Below, piece by piece: positions 7,972 through 15,338 of a stretch of DNA of 32,087 nucleotides. The stretch covers positions 1-32,087 of the forward strand of contig URJL01000023.1 of NCBI GenBank assembly GCA_900548115.1, given 5' to 3'. The first letter of the stretch is position 1. Every line of letters begins with the position of its first letter. This DNA is from an uncultured Eubacteriales bacterium (GTDB lineage Bacteria > Bacillota > Clostridia > Oscillospirales > CAG-382). Both the position numbers and the translations under genes were made by a program. The notes under the pieces were generated by a model that ran no database searches, had not been told where the DNA came from, and saw only the letters and a list, made by a program, of their open reading frames with translations.

Positions 7972-10050
7972 ATGAAAAAACGTTTTTCTCCCGTTTTTCG
8001 GGATTTTCCTCACATTGTACACGGCGCGGATTATAATCCCGATCAGTGGCTGTCGCGCCCCGACATTTTGTCGGAGGATCTGCGACTGATGAAGCTTGCC
8101 GGCATGAACAGTGCGACGCTTGCCATTTTTGCATGGTCGGCGATCGAGCCCGAAGAAGGCGTTTTTCGCCTCGAATGGCTGGATAAGATCATCGACGAAT
8201 TGTATGCGCAGGGGTCTTATGTCGTTTTGGCAACGCCGTCGGCAGCGCGCCCCGCGTGGCTCGACGCAAAATATCCCGAAGCGATGCGCACCCACGCCGA
8301 CGGACTGAAGGAAACGCACGGCAGACGGCACAATCACTGTATGTCCTCCCCGATTTTTCGTGAAAAGGTGCGCATTATCGATACGGCTTTGGCGGAGCAT
8401 TACAAGGATAATCCCGCCGTGAAGCTCTGGCATATCTCCAATGAATTCAGCGGGGAATGCTTCTGCCCGCTCTGTCGTGAAAACTTTCGCAAATTTCTGC
8501 GTAAGCGTTATCACAATGATATAAACCTTTTGAACGAACAGTGGTGGTCGGCATTTTGGAGTCATACTTACACAAGCTTCGATCAGATCGACCCGCCTTC
8601 GTATCTCGGCGAGACGAGTCTTTACGGGTTGAATCTTGACTGGAAACGCTATACTACGGATATCACCTGTGATTTTATGCAGGCGGAGATTGACACGGTA
8701 AAGGCGATAACCCCCGACATTCCCGTGACGACCAACATGATGGGAACGTACCCCGGCATCGATTATTGGAAGATGGCAAAGCATCTGGATGTTGCTTCAT
8801 GGGATGCCTATCCACAATTTGACGGAACGGCGGGCGTATCGGACAGCGATCTTGCGACTTCGATCGGCATGGTTCATTCGCTCACCCGTTCGCTTCTGCA
8901 CAAGCCCTTCATGATCATGGAGAGCACACCTTCGGCGGTGAATTGGGTAAAACCGGTCTGCCGTATGAAGCGCCCCGGGGTGCATTATCTTTCCTCCATG
9001 CAGATGATCGGTCACGGCTCCGATACCATTCAGTATTTTCAATGGCGCAAAAGCCGCGGCGGCGAGGAAAAATTCCATGGTGCGGTCGTCGATCACGAGG
9101 GAAGTGAGCATTCCCGCGTGTTTCGCGAGGTGGCAAGGCTGGGCGAAGATCTGAAAAAACTGGATGAGGTTGTCGGAACCGATACAAAATCACAAGCTGC
9201 CATCCTCTTTGACTGGGAAAATATGTGGGCACTTGATACCTTTATGGGGCTGCGTACATACAGAGGGTATGTTGAAACCGTGACCGAATGCTTCGGCGGA
9301 TTTTTCAACCATGCCGCAAACGTCGAATTTTTGCCCGCCGACGGTGATTTTTCAAGCTATAAGTTGGTGGTTGCTCCCATGCTGTATGCCCTTTCGGAAG
9401 AGACGATCGATAAGCTTGAGCAGTATGTTCGCGGGGGCGGAACGCTTGTTGCGACGTATCTTACGGGGTATGTCAACGAAAACGATCTGTGTTATCTCGG
9501 CGGATTTCCGGGAGGAAAGCTCCGAAAGGTATTCGGCGTTTGGAACGAAGAGATCGACTGTCTGCGCGACGACCAGACGGTAAGATGCCGCTATGAAGAA
9601 AACGAACTCGGACTTTCGGGCGAGTTTTCGGCTAAGCACTTCTGCGAGGTGCTTCACCTCGAAGGGGCAAAGACAATTGCTTCCTATGAGGAAGACTTTT
9701 ACGCCGAAATGCCCGTAATAACGGTCAATTCCTACGGCAGGGGAAGAGCCTATTATATCGGCGCGCGCCAATCGAAAGAAGAGCTTGAAAAGCTGATCGT
9801 ATCTGTTTGCAGCAAGGAAAAAGTAGTACGCATTGTTCCCGACACGCTTCCCGAAGGGGTCAAGGTGATTTCTCGAACCGATTACGAAAACGAATATATT
9901 TTTATTACGAACTACAACACCGACAATCGGACGGTCGACCTCGGCGACCGCGCGGGAATCGATCTTTTGACGGGTCGGCACCTTTGCGGAAAGATCGAAA
10001 TTGCGCCGCGCGGCGTGTTTGTTCTGAAGTGTCCCTGCCGCCCCGAATAA
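7972..10050 (+). CDS. GH42 beta-galactosidase
   Basis: The start ATG 7972 follows GGAAAGGAAG and gives 692 residues, a normal GH42 length. The order is an N-terminal TIM-barrel, an amidotransferase-like middle domain and a short beta domain at the end. The acid/base Glu is E158 in SNEFSG and the nucleophile is E317 in MIMESTPS. The zinc site typical of one GH42 branch is complete: a Cys in the HNHCMSSP segment plus the three Cys of ECFCPLC. There is no signal peptide, so it acts in the cytoplasm on imported beta-galactosides. No transporter or regulator gene is adjacent. A galactokinase-like gene lies 10 kb downstream and could take the released galactose. No clear promoter was found between the preceding terminator and the start codon. 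Confidence 0.94.
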   Translation: MKKRFSPVFRDFPHIVHGADYNPDQWLSRPDILSEDLRLMKLAGMNSATLAIFAWSAIEPEEGVFRLEWLDKIIDELYAQGSYVVLATPSAARPAWLDAKYPEAMRTHADGLKETHGRRHNHCMSSPIFREKVRIIDTALAEHYKDNPAVKLWHISNEFSGECFCPLCRENFRKFLRKRYHNDINLLNEQWWSAFWSHTYTSFDQIDPPSYLGETSLYGLNLDWKRYTTDITCDFMQAEIDTVKAITPDIPVTTNMMGTYPGIDYWKMAKHLDVASWDAYPQFDGTAGVSDSDLATSIGMVHSLTRSLLHKPFMIMESTPSAVNWVKPVCRMKRPGVHYLSSMQMIGHGSDTIQYFQWRKSRGGEEKFHGAVVDHEGSEHSRVFREVARLGEDLKKLDEVVGTDTKSQAAILFDWENMWALDTFMGLRTYRGYVETVTECFGGFFNHAANVEFLPADGDFSSYKLVVAPMLYALSEETIDKLEQYVRGGGTLVATYLTGYVNENDLCYLGGFPGGKLRKVFGVWNEEIDCLRDDQTVRCRYEENELGLSGEFSAKHFCEVLHLEGAKTIASYEEDFYAEMPVITVNSYGRGRAYYIGARQSKEELEKLIVSVCSKEKVVRIVPDTLPEGVKVISRTDYENEYIFITNYNTDNRTVDLGDRAGIDLLTGRHLCGKIEIAPRGVFVLKCPCRPE

Positions 10051-10059
10051 AAAGGGTAT

Positions 10060-10086
10060 GCCCGCTTCGCGTCAGGCGAAGCGGGC
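10060..10086. terminator. Strong GC hairpin between the GH42 gene and the infC promoter
   Basis: GCCCGCTTCGC (10060-10070) and GCGAAGCGGGC (10076-10086) form a perfect 11-bp stem with a 5-base loop, ten bases after the GH42 stop. On the + strand it is followed by GCAAAAG and not by a T run, so as a terminator it is imperfect. Read on the minus strand it is followed after four bases by a short C/T-rich tract. It probably ends or stabilises the GH42 transcript. Confidence 0.55.
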
Positions 10087-10122
10087 GCAAAAGAAAGAAA
10101 AAGAAAAAAATCGAGAAAACAC

Positions 10123-10151
10123 TTGACAAACGCCGAAAACTGTGGTATCAT
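10123..10151 (+). promoter_or_regulatory. Promoter of the infC-rpmI-rplT operon
   Basis: TTGACA (10123-10128) and TATCAT (10146-10151) are separated by 17 bases. The operon's first start codon is 170 bases downstream, leaving a long leader. Confidence 0.85.
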
Positions 10152-10156
10152 AATGA

Positions 10157-10321
10157 GGTCAACAAAGCAGAACCATGTTCTCACCCGGCGCTTACGGCGC
10201 AAGGTCAATCGGGAAAACGCCCTTTTTGCGGCGTTGCTGAACTGTGTTTTGCGGAGCGTTGGCTTCGCAATTTTTTTTGTTTCGGCGCGTTTTCGCGCGG
10301 TATCTTTTGGAGGTGTTTTGC
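10157..10321 (+). promoter_or_regulatory. infC leader with transcription attenuator (L20-leader type)
   Basis: The leader between the promoter and infC holds a hairpin AACGCC/GGCGTT (10216-10221 with 10230-10235) and then a full intrinsic terminator (10249-10278) ahead of the ribosome binding site GGAGGT (10309-10314). In Bacillus and other Firmicutes the infC-rpmI-rplT operon is controlled by binding of L20 to such a leader, which causes premature termination. The position and architecture fit that mechanism. I cannot show the L20-binding site from sequence alone. Confidence 0.65.
10249..10278 (+). terminator. Attenuator terminator in the infC leader
   Basis: TTGCGGAGC (10249-10257) pairs with GCTTCGCAA (10262-10270) through a GTTG loop, with one G-T pair, and is followed by eight T (10271-10278). 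It lies after the operon promoter and before the first gene, so it must be conditional. Confidence 0.85.
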
Positions 10322-10879
10322 ATAGGAACAACGAAGGATATCTCCATCAATGAGGAGATCAGAGCGGCTGAGGTTCGGGTTGTGGACGCAGACGGTTCCC
10401 AGCTCGGCGTTATGAAGTCACAGGAAGCGAGAAAGCTCGCGTTCGAAAAAGGTCTTGACCTTGTCGAAATTGCCCCCGGGGCAGAACCGCCGGTTTGCCG
10501 TATCATGGACTTCGGCAAGTACCGCTTCGAAAAGGAAAAGAAAAAGAAGGAAGCAAAGAAAAAACAGCAAAAGGTCGATATCAAGGAGATTCAGCTTTCC
10601 TGCCGTATCGATACACATGATTTCGAAACCAAGCTCAATCATGCCCGCCGCTTCCTGGATGCCGGCAACAAAGTCAAGGTATCGGTTCGCTTCAAGGGAC
10701 GCGAAATGAATCATACAGCCATCGGTCTTGAGGTTATCAACAAATTGGGCGAGGCGTGCTCCGACATTGCCAACATCGAAAAGCCCGCAACTCTTGACGG
10801 CAGACAAATGCTGATGTTCCTGGCACCGAAAAATGCAGCGGCAAAGGCAAAGAAAGAAAAGCCCGCCGCAGAAGAATAA
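10322..10879 (+). CDS. infC: Translation initiation factor IF-3, AUA start codon
   Basis: IF-3 binds the 30S subunit, prevents 50S joining and checks start-codon pairing. The conserved N-terminal motif INEEIRAAEVRVVD, the lysine-rich linker around KKKKEAKKKQQK and the C-terminal domain with SCRIDTHDFETKL are all present. The start is ATA at 10322. It lies seven bases after the perfect ribosome binding site GGAGGT (10309-10314), and the codons between them are not possible starts in this frame. The first in-frame conventional candidate after it, a GTG at 10382, would delete the conserved motif and has no ribosome binding site. The product has 185 residues, normal for the family. Unusual infC starts are known (AUU in E. 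coli) and allow IF-3 to repress its own translation. Confidence 0.95.
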   Translation: MGTTKDISINEEIRAAEVRVVDADGSQLGVMKSQEARKLAFEKGLDLVEIAPGAEPPVCRIMDFGKYRFEKEKKKKEAKKKQQKVDIKEIQLSCRIDTHDFETKLNHARRFLDAGNKVKVSVRFKGREMNHTAIGLEVINKLGEACSDIANIEKPATLDGRQMLMFLAPKNAAAKAKKEKPAAEE

Positions 10880-10951
10880 GTCGATTCCGAAATGACCGCC
10901 GTGCGGTACGTTTCGTTATTGTTAAATTTAGCATCGAAAGGATGAATTATC

Positions 10952-11149
10952 GTGGGAAAGACTAAGTCACATAAGGCCACCGCTAAGCGTTTCAGCATCA
11001 CAAAGGGCGGCAAGGTAAAGTTCAATCATCTTAACAGAAGACACAAGCTCGGCAAAAAGACTCCGAAGAGAAAGCGTCAGCTTCGTACCAACGCTTACAT
11101 CAGTGAGTCCTTCGCACCCATCGTAAAGAAGCTCATTCCTTACGCATAA
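10952..11149 (+). CDS. rpmI: Ribosomal protein L35
   Basis: This 65-residue basic protein begins GKTKSHKATAKRFSITKGGK, the L35 signature, and ends with the LIPYA tail typical of the family. The start is GTG 10952. The nearest ribosome binding site is GAAAGGA at about 10935-10941, a little far upstream. It is the second gene of the infC-rpmI-rplT operon and a component of the large subunit. Confidence 0.96.
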   Translation: MGKTKSHKATAKRFSITKGGKVKFNHLNRRHKLGKKTPKRKRQLRTNAYISESFAPIVKKLIPYA

Positions 11150-11196
11150 GGTTCGTGCGAAAAGTACAATTTGATTCAATTCGGAGGTAAAATAAG

Positions 11197-11550
11197 ATGG
11201 CAAGAATTAAGGGCGCTCTCATGACGAGAAAGAGACGCAATAAAATGTTAAAGCTCGCAAAGGGCTACTGGGGCTCCAAGAGCAAGCACTTCAAGATGGC
11301 AAAGCAGGCCGTAATGAAGAGCGGCAACTACGCTTTCGCCGGCAGAAGAATGAAGAAGAGAGATTTCAGAAAGCTCTGGATCACTCGTATCTCCGCTCAG
11401 GCAAAGGTAAACGGTATCAACTATTCGAAGTTCATGAACGGACTCAAGAAGGCGGGCGTAACGCTTAACCGCAAGATGCTTGCCGAGCTTGCCGTTTCCG
11501 ATAAGGAAGCTTTCGCAAAGCTCGTTGAAACCGCAAAGGCTGCATTATAA
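11197..11550 (+). CDS. rplT: Ribosomal protein L20
   Basis: The 117-residue protein starts with MARIKGALMTRKRRNK, the basic N-terminal extension of L20. The globular C-terminal part follows, with RDFRKLWITRISAQ and the NGINYSKFMNGL segment. It is an early large-subunit assembly protein and, in Firmicutes, the autoregulator of its own operon through the infC leader. The ribosome binding site CGGAGG lies just upstream of the ATG. Codon use is the strongly biased type of highly expressed genes, with AAG, CTC and CGT or AGA preferred over its neighbours' pattern. Confidence 0.97.
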   Translation: MARIKGALMTRKRRNKMLKLAKGYWGSKSKHFKMAKQAVMKSGNYAFAGRRMKKRDFRKLWITRISAQAKVNGINYSKFMNGLKKAGVTLNRKMLAELAVSDKEAFAKLVETAKAAL

Positions 11551-11580
11551 GCACTATACTTGCAATAAGGATGAAAAAAA

Positions 11581-11605
11581 GAACCGCGTGGGCGGTTCTT
11601 TTTTT
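11581..11605 (+). terminator. Intrinsic terminator of the infC-rpmI-rplT operon
   Basis: GAACCGC (11581-11587) and GCGGTTC (11592-11598) form a 7-bp stem with a GTGG loop, followed by seven T (11599-11605). Seven A precede the stem, so it can also work for the convergent lipoprotein gene. Confidence 0.9.
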
Positions 11606-11680
11606 GTTTACCGGTTTACTTTCGTATAGAAATGATGTCGGAATGATGCCAATGCCGAGGATAACGCATATATTGAGGAC

Positions 11681-12538
11681 TTACCACGCAATGGTGAAAG
11701 TGATCTCCACGTTATCGTACCTTCCGTTGATCTCCGCAAAAAGCTCAACGCACATAGAAGTCGGTTTATCAATGTTTAGGTCGTTGAGAGGGATTTCCAA
11801 TGTAAAGGCTTGTGCTTCGCCCGCTTTCCATTCTTGTTTGCTGTATTTTGCATAAACCGGTACGGTTTTCTCATAAGTGTCGTTAACAGAAGCTGTTCCG
11901 ATCAAATACCCCTTGTTGTAGTTGTCGACCCACTTGACATTTGCCGCAAAAACGACATTGGAACAGTTTATATACAATTTATCTTCGGAAATGTAGGGAT
12001 TATAAAACTCCCAAGTGTCCTGCCCGTATGAAATGTTGTGCCAAGATATGCGTGAATCCGAAGATAGAATGTACGATGGACCTTTGGATATATAAAGTGT
12101 TATTTTGGAATTTGGCTCTACGGTTTTTCCGATTGCAGGACGCGTACGAATGACACAGCCCTTTTCAATTTGATCATCGTATTCGTATTGGACATTTGGA
12201 ATAAGCAGTGCGGAAGCGAGGATAGTTTTCGCAGTGGCTTCGTCGACGCCGACTATGTCGGGCACGGTTAACTTCGGACCGTTGGAGACATAAAGTGTGA
12301 CAACCGACCTTTTTTGAACAGAAGAGCCGAATTCGGGTTTACTTCGGATAACACAGCCTTTTGCAACATCATCACTGTATTCGTAACGAATTGCGGCGGT
12401 CAAGTCACTTGACGTCAGAATATTTCTTGCCGAAGATTCGTCGATATCTGTAAGCTGTGGGATTTTTGTTGATGTGCAGGAGGATAAAAATAAGCTTACC
12501 ATCGACAAGAGCAAAAGAATTCTCATGATTTTTCTCAT
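11681..12538 (-). CDS. PASTA-domain lipoprotein
   Basis: The 285-residue protein has a type II signal peptide with a lipobox LSSC, the lipidated Cys being C21, so it should be anchored on the outer face of the membrane. Two PASTA domains follow (about residues 26-89 and 90-155). Each has the pattern of a helix, a Y-E-Y segment, KGCVIR, a proline and a final strand LYVSNGP or LYISKGP. The last 130 residues are beta-rich with many aromatic residues and belong to no family I can name. PASTA domains usually sit on Ser/Thr kinases or penicillin-binding proteins and bind muropeptides; here there is no such domain. The gene is visibly richer in A+T than its neighbours. It has its own consensus-like promoter. 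The start ATG 12538 follows GAGGTG. Confidence 0.88.
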   Translation of the reverse strand: MRKIMRILLLLSMVSLFLSSCTSTKIPQLTDIDESSARNILTSSDLTAAIRYEYSDDVAKGCVIRSKPEFGSSVQKRSVVTLYVSNGPKLTVPDIVGVDEATAKTILASALLIPNVQYEYDDQIEKGCVIRTRPAIGKTVEPNSKITLYISKGPSYILSSDSRISWHNISYGQDTWEFYNPYISEDKLYINCSNVVFAANVKWVDNYNKGYLIGTASVNDTYEKTVPVYAKYSKQEWKAGEAQAFTLEIPLNDLNIDKPTSMCVELFAEINGRYDNVEITFTIAW

Positions 12539-12576
12539 CTCATCACCTCATTTGATTGTAATAAGATCTTCACTTA

Positions 12577-12605
12577 ATTTTACTGTATTTGTCGATAATT
12601 GTCAA
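12577..12605 (-). promoter_or_regulatory. Promoter of the PASTA lipoprotein gene
   Basis: On the minus strand TTGACA (12605-12600) and TAAAAT (12582-12577) are spaced by 17 bases, 38 bases ahead of the start codon. Confidence 0.85.
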
Positions 12606-12703
12606 CATAACAGTTGAAAATTGCGTGTTGAATTTGAGTGTTGTCTCGCTTTCTCCGCTCGATAAAAGAAAAGTAAGCATAGTTTTCTTCTGTTTTGATG
12701 AAA

Positions 12704-12745
12704 AAAAGCCTTTCGCGCGGCAAAAAAACTTTGCGAAAGGCTTTT
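12704..12745 (-). terminator. Intrinsic terminator of obgE
   Basis: AAAAGCCTTTCGC (12704-12716) and GCGAAAGGCTTTT (12733-12745) form a 13-bp stem with a 16-base loop. On the minus strand the stem is followed by further T, and it starts 13 bases after the obgE stop. Confidence 0.85.
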
Positions 12746-12758
12746 GTTTTATTTAGTT

Positions 12759-14042
12759 TTATCGGTAATATTCGAACTCCACACCATAAAGGCTTACGAT
12801 ATCGCCCTCTTTGATCCCCTTTTCTTCCAGCGCCGCAATAATGCCGGATCGGCGCAGGATTTTTTGGAAATACGCAAAGGATTCGCGGTCGGTGAAGTTG
12901 ATGGAATTGATGACGTTGATAATGCGCTCGGCCTCGACCTCGTAAACGCCGTTATTGTTGCGCACGATGATCTCTTCGCTCGGGAGCGCGTCTTCAATGT
13001 CGTTTATGTTCATTTCGGATTCGTATACCTTCAAAGGCGGAAGATCGCGAAGCTTTGCCGAGACTGCCTCGATCAGCTCGCGTACGCCCTCTCCGATTCC
13101 GGCGCACATAAAGAACAGCGGCAGATCGTTCTCTTTTGCATAGGCGGTGAGCCGCTCTTTCGTTTTGTCGCTCATCATGTCGATCTTATTTGCGGCAAGA
13201 AACATCGGACGGGAAAGCAATTCGGGGTTGTAAAGCTCAAGCTCGCGGCGGATGGTCTCGATATCCTCGAGCGGGTCGCGCCCCTCCTGACCCGAGGCGT
13301 CCACAACGTTTACCAAAATGCGGCAGCGATCGATGTGACGCAAAAATTCATGCCCCAGTCCGAGTCCTTCGTGCGCGCCCTCGATCAGTCCCGGAATGTC
13401 CGCCAGAACAAAACCGCCCGCTTTGGCGTCCACAACGCCCAGAATGGGGGAGAGGGTGGTAAAATGATAGTCGGCGATTTTCGGCTTTGCGGAGCTTACC
13501 ATCGAAAGGATCGTGGATTTCCCCGCGCTGGGAAGCCCGACCAGTCCCACATCGGCAAGCATTTTCAGCTCCAGCGCGATGTTCATTTCTTTGCCCTTGA
13601 GCCCCGCCTTTGCAAAGTTCGGCGCCTGCCGGGTGGGGGTTGCAAAATGCGTGTTGCCGAAGCCGCCCTTGCCGCCGCGAAGAAAAACGTATTTCCCCGT
13701 TTCCTTCACATCCGCATCGGACATATCTTTAATGATCCGTCCCGACTCGGGATCTTTGATGATGGTTCCCGGGGGCAGGGGAATATACAGATCCTCGGCG
13801 TTTTTGCCGTGAAATTTGGAATTTCCGCCGTCGCCGCCGTTGGGGGCGACGAATTTGCGGCGGTATTTAAAATCCAACAGCGTGTTTTTTCCCTCGTCGA
13901 TCGTGAAAATAACATCGCCGCCGCGCCCGCCGTCGCCGCCGTCGGGACCGCCGTGCGAAACGTATTTTTCACGGCGGAAGGAAACACAGCCGTTGCCGCC
14001 GTTGCCGGCTTTTACATAAATCGTAACTCTGTCAAAAATCAT
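12759..14042 (-). CDS. obgE: GTPase ObgE/CgtA (ribosome assembly)
   Basis: The 427-residue protein has the glycine-rich Obg domain (about 1-157, starting FDRVTIYVKAGNGGNG). The GTPase domain follows with the P-loop GLPSAGKST (about 164-172), the DIPGLIEGA switch II motif and the NKID motif. A C-terminal OCT domain occupies about 345-425. Obg binds the large subunit during late assembly and responds to ppGpp. The OCT domain is typical of Firmicutes. ATG 14042 follows GAGGAG. It is on the same strand as the rplU-prp-rpmA operon, separated by 261 bases containing a hairpin, so it may be transcribed separately or by read-through. Confidence 0.97.
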   Translation of the reverse strand: MIFDRVTIYVKAGNGGNGCVSFRREKYVSHGGPDGGDGGRGGDVIFTIDEGKNTLLDFKYRRKFVAPNGGDGGNSKFHGKNAEDLYIPLPPGTIIKDPESGRIIKDMSDADVKETGKYVFLRGGKGGFGNTHFATPTRQAPNFAKAGLKGKEMNIALELKMLADVGLVGLPSAGKSTILSMVSSAKPKIADYHFTTLSPILGVVDAKAGGFVLADIPGLIEGAHEGLGLGHEFLRHIDRCRILVNVVDASGQEGRDPLEDIETIRRELELYNPELLSRPMFLAANKIDMMSDKTKERLTAYAKENDLPLFFMCAGIGEGVRELIEAVSAKLRDLPPLKVYESEMNINDIEDALPSEEIIVRNNNGVYEVEAERIINVINSINFTDRESFAYFQKILRRSGIIAALEEKGIKEGDIVSLYGVEFEYYR

Positions 14043-14144
14043 ATTTCATACTCCTCTCGGGGCAGAAGATTCGGCTTTTTGTGAAAAAAGCGCCGCCGAT
14101 ACCGCACGTTTTGTGCCGACACGGAGAAACAGCCGCAAACGTCT

Positions 14145-14186
14145 GCGTTCGCGTTTGCGTTCGCGCTTACGTTTGTGCTTGCGCTT
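14145..14186. repeat. Degenerate hexanucleotide tandem repeat between obgE and rpmA
   Basis: Seven consecutive six-base units of the form GCGYTY can be read: GCGTTC, GCGTTT, GCGTTC, GCGCTT, ACGTTT, GTGCTT, GCGCTT. The array is non-coding as far as I can tell. Read on the minus strand it gives an alternating Lys/Arg peptide without a ribosome binding site. Confidence 0.7.
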
Positions 14187-14207
14187 AAAGAAAAGTGCGG
14201 AACACGC

Positions 14208-14250
14208 AAAACGGCTGTCCTTCGGACAGCCGCATTGCGCATTGCGCGTT
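14208..14250 (-). terminator. Hairpin after rpmA with adjacent GCATTGCGC repeats (terminator or REP-like element)
   Basis: CGGCTGTCC (14212-14220) and GGACAGCCG (14224-14232) form a perfect 9-bp stem with a three-base loop. On the minus strand it is followed by TTTT (14211-14208 area), so it can end the rplU-prp-rpmA transcript. Next to it, on the rpmA side, the sequence GCATTGCGC occurs twice in tandem. A hairpin beside a short repeated motif also resembles dispersed REP-type elements; only copies elsewhere in the genome would tell. Confidence 0.55.
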
Positions 14251-14303
14251 ACACTCATTAAGCCGATCGCAGCGCCGAAAAACGCGCGATCCTCGCAGCG
14301 AAC

Positions 14304-14579
14304 TTACGCCTCGTAAACGCTTACGCGCTTCTTGCCGCCGCTGATATGCTCAAACTTTACCTTGCCGGCAATGAGAGCATAAATGGTATAATCGGTACCG
14401 ATACCGACGTTGTTGCCGGCATGGATATGCGTGCCTCTTTGTCTTACGATGATGTTGCCGGGGATAACACCCTGACCGTCCGCCTTCTTGACGCCGAGAC
14501 GCTTGGATTCGGAATCTCTGCCGTTCTTGGTAGAACCGACACCCTTTTTATGGGCGAAAAATTGCAAACCTAATCTCAT
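14304..14579 (-). CDS. rpmA: Ribosomal protein L27 with cleavable N-terminal extension
   Basis: This 91-residue protein starts MRLGLQFFAHKKGVGST. The stretch LGLQFF before AHKKG matches the Firmicutes-type extension that the protease Prp removes between Phe and Ala, which exposes the mature N terminus that reaches the peptidyl transferase centre. The rest (GRDSESKRLGVKKADGQ, VIPGNIIVRQRGT) is standard L27. The start ATG 14579 follows GGAGGTG, which lies at the end of prp. The operon order rplU-prp-rpmA is conserved in this phylum. Cleavage after residue 8 is inferred from the motif. Confidence 0.97.
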   Translation of the reverse strand: MRLGLQFFAHKKGVGSTKNGRDSESKRLGVKKADGQGVIPGNIIVRQRGTHIHAGNNVGIGTDYTIYALIAGKVKFEHISGGKKRVSVYEA

Positions 14580-14583
14580 TTGT

Positions 14584-14925
14584 TTACACCTCCGTTATAG
14601 TACATTTGAGGAATCGGGAATACTCGTCCGCCGTGTCCTTCATCGTGCGGCAAAAGCCGTCGAGCAGAGAGTGGACAATATCACGCGATTCGTTTGTTGC
14701 CTCCGACGCAAAGGAGATCTCACAGCGCACGGAAGCGGATTCGGGGTCGACCGTACAATCCGTATCGCAGCCGAAGCCGTCGAGCTGATTCAATATAAGC
14801 TCGGTACAGGCGGAAACGGCGGCACAGACGATGTCGCTGCCCTCGTCGGCATAACCGGAATGTCCGCTGACGGAAAAACCGATAAAGCGCGAGGAACGAT
14901 CCCGAAAAAAGACAACGTGTGTCAT
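14584..14925 (-). CDS. prp: Ribosomal-processing cysteine protease Prp
   Basis: The 113-residue protein carries the Prp catalytic signature: H22 in SGHSGYADEG and C34 in DIVCAAVSA, the same spacing as in the characterised staphylococcal enzyme. Prp removes the N-terminal extension of L27, encoded immediately downstream, and is found in organisms whose L27 carries that extension. It lies between rplU (7-base gap) and rpmA (4-base gap). The start is ATG 14925. The length is typical. Confidence 0.94.
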   Translation of the reverse strand: MTHVVFFRDRSSRFIGFSVSGHSGYADEGSDIVCAAVSACTELILNQLDGFGCDTDCTVDPESASVRCEISFASEATNESRDIVHSLLDGFCRTMKDTADEYSRFLKCTITEV

Positions 14926-14932
14926 TGCCTCA

Positions 14933-15244
14933 TTAAAGTGCGATCTTGGTGATCTGCAGCTTCGTATAGGGCTGTCTGTGACCCATCTTCTTCTTTTCGT
15001 TCTTCTTGGACTTATACTTGATGATGTGGATCTTCTTGCCCTTGCCGTTCTTTACGACGTTGGCTTCGATCTTGGCACCGGCAACATAAGGAGCGCCTGC
15101 GGTAAAGCCCGCATCGGTCTCTGCTGCCAGAACAGTATCAAATGTAACGGCGTCGCCGTCGTTTACGTCGAGCTTTTCAACGTAGATAACGTCGCCTTCC
15201 TGAACCTTGTACTGCTTTCCGCCGGTAACAAAAATTGCGTACAC
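14933..15244 (-). CDS. rplU: Ribosomal protein L21
   Basis: I place the start at GTG 15244, which lies six bases after GAGAGGTG (15258-15251). This gives 103 residues beginning (V/M)YAIFVTGGKQYKV, the canonical L21 start. A longer open frame to 15307 has no ribosome binding site. The C-terminal KMGHRQPYTKLQITKI signature is present. It is the first gene of rplU-prp-rpmA and a primary 23S rRNA binder. Confidence 0.96.
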   Translation of the reverse strand: MYAIFVTGGKQYKVQEGDVIYVEKLDVNDGDAVTFDTVLAAETDAGFTAGAPYVAGAKIEANVVKNGKGKKIHIIKYKSKKNEKKKMGHRQPYTKLQITKIAL

Positions 15245-15258
15245 GAAAAGCACCTCTC

Positions 15259-15338
15259 TTTCTTGTAAGTCTCGCTGAAACAAGGTTTTTTGTGCAAAAG
15301 CGCACAAAAATTAAGCCACCTTTTTCATGCGGCTTCTT
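15259..15338 (-). promoter_or_regulatory. rplU leader with hairpin (possible L21 leader)
   Basis: Between the promoter and the rplU ribosome binding site there are about 80 bases containing the hairpin TTTTTGTGC (15287-15295) with GCACAAAAA (15302-15310), with a 6-base loop. Firmicutes often have a structured L21 leader at this position that binds L21. I cannot match the consensus by eye, so this rests mainly on position. Confidence 0.4.

Noticed and set aside
7156..8784. A 542-codon open frame on the minus strand across the dockerin gene and the start of GH42
   Set aside because: It is antisense to two well-supported genes and spans their terminator. It has no ribosome binding site and no family signature. 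The codon bias of this genome (TCG, TTC, CTT) rarely creates stops on the opposite strand.
12744..14084. A 446-codon plus-strand frame opposite obgE
   Set aside because: It is the antisense shadow of a clear ObgE coding region, with no recognisable domain.
14046..14258. A small Lys/Arg-rich minus-strand frame just upstream of obgE
   Set aside because: Its basic run is only the translation of the hexanucleotide array. There is no ribosome binding site and no similarity to a known small protein.
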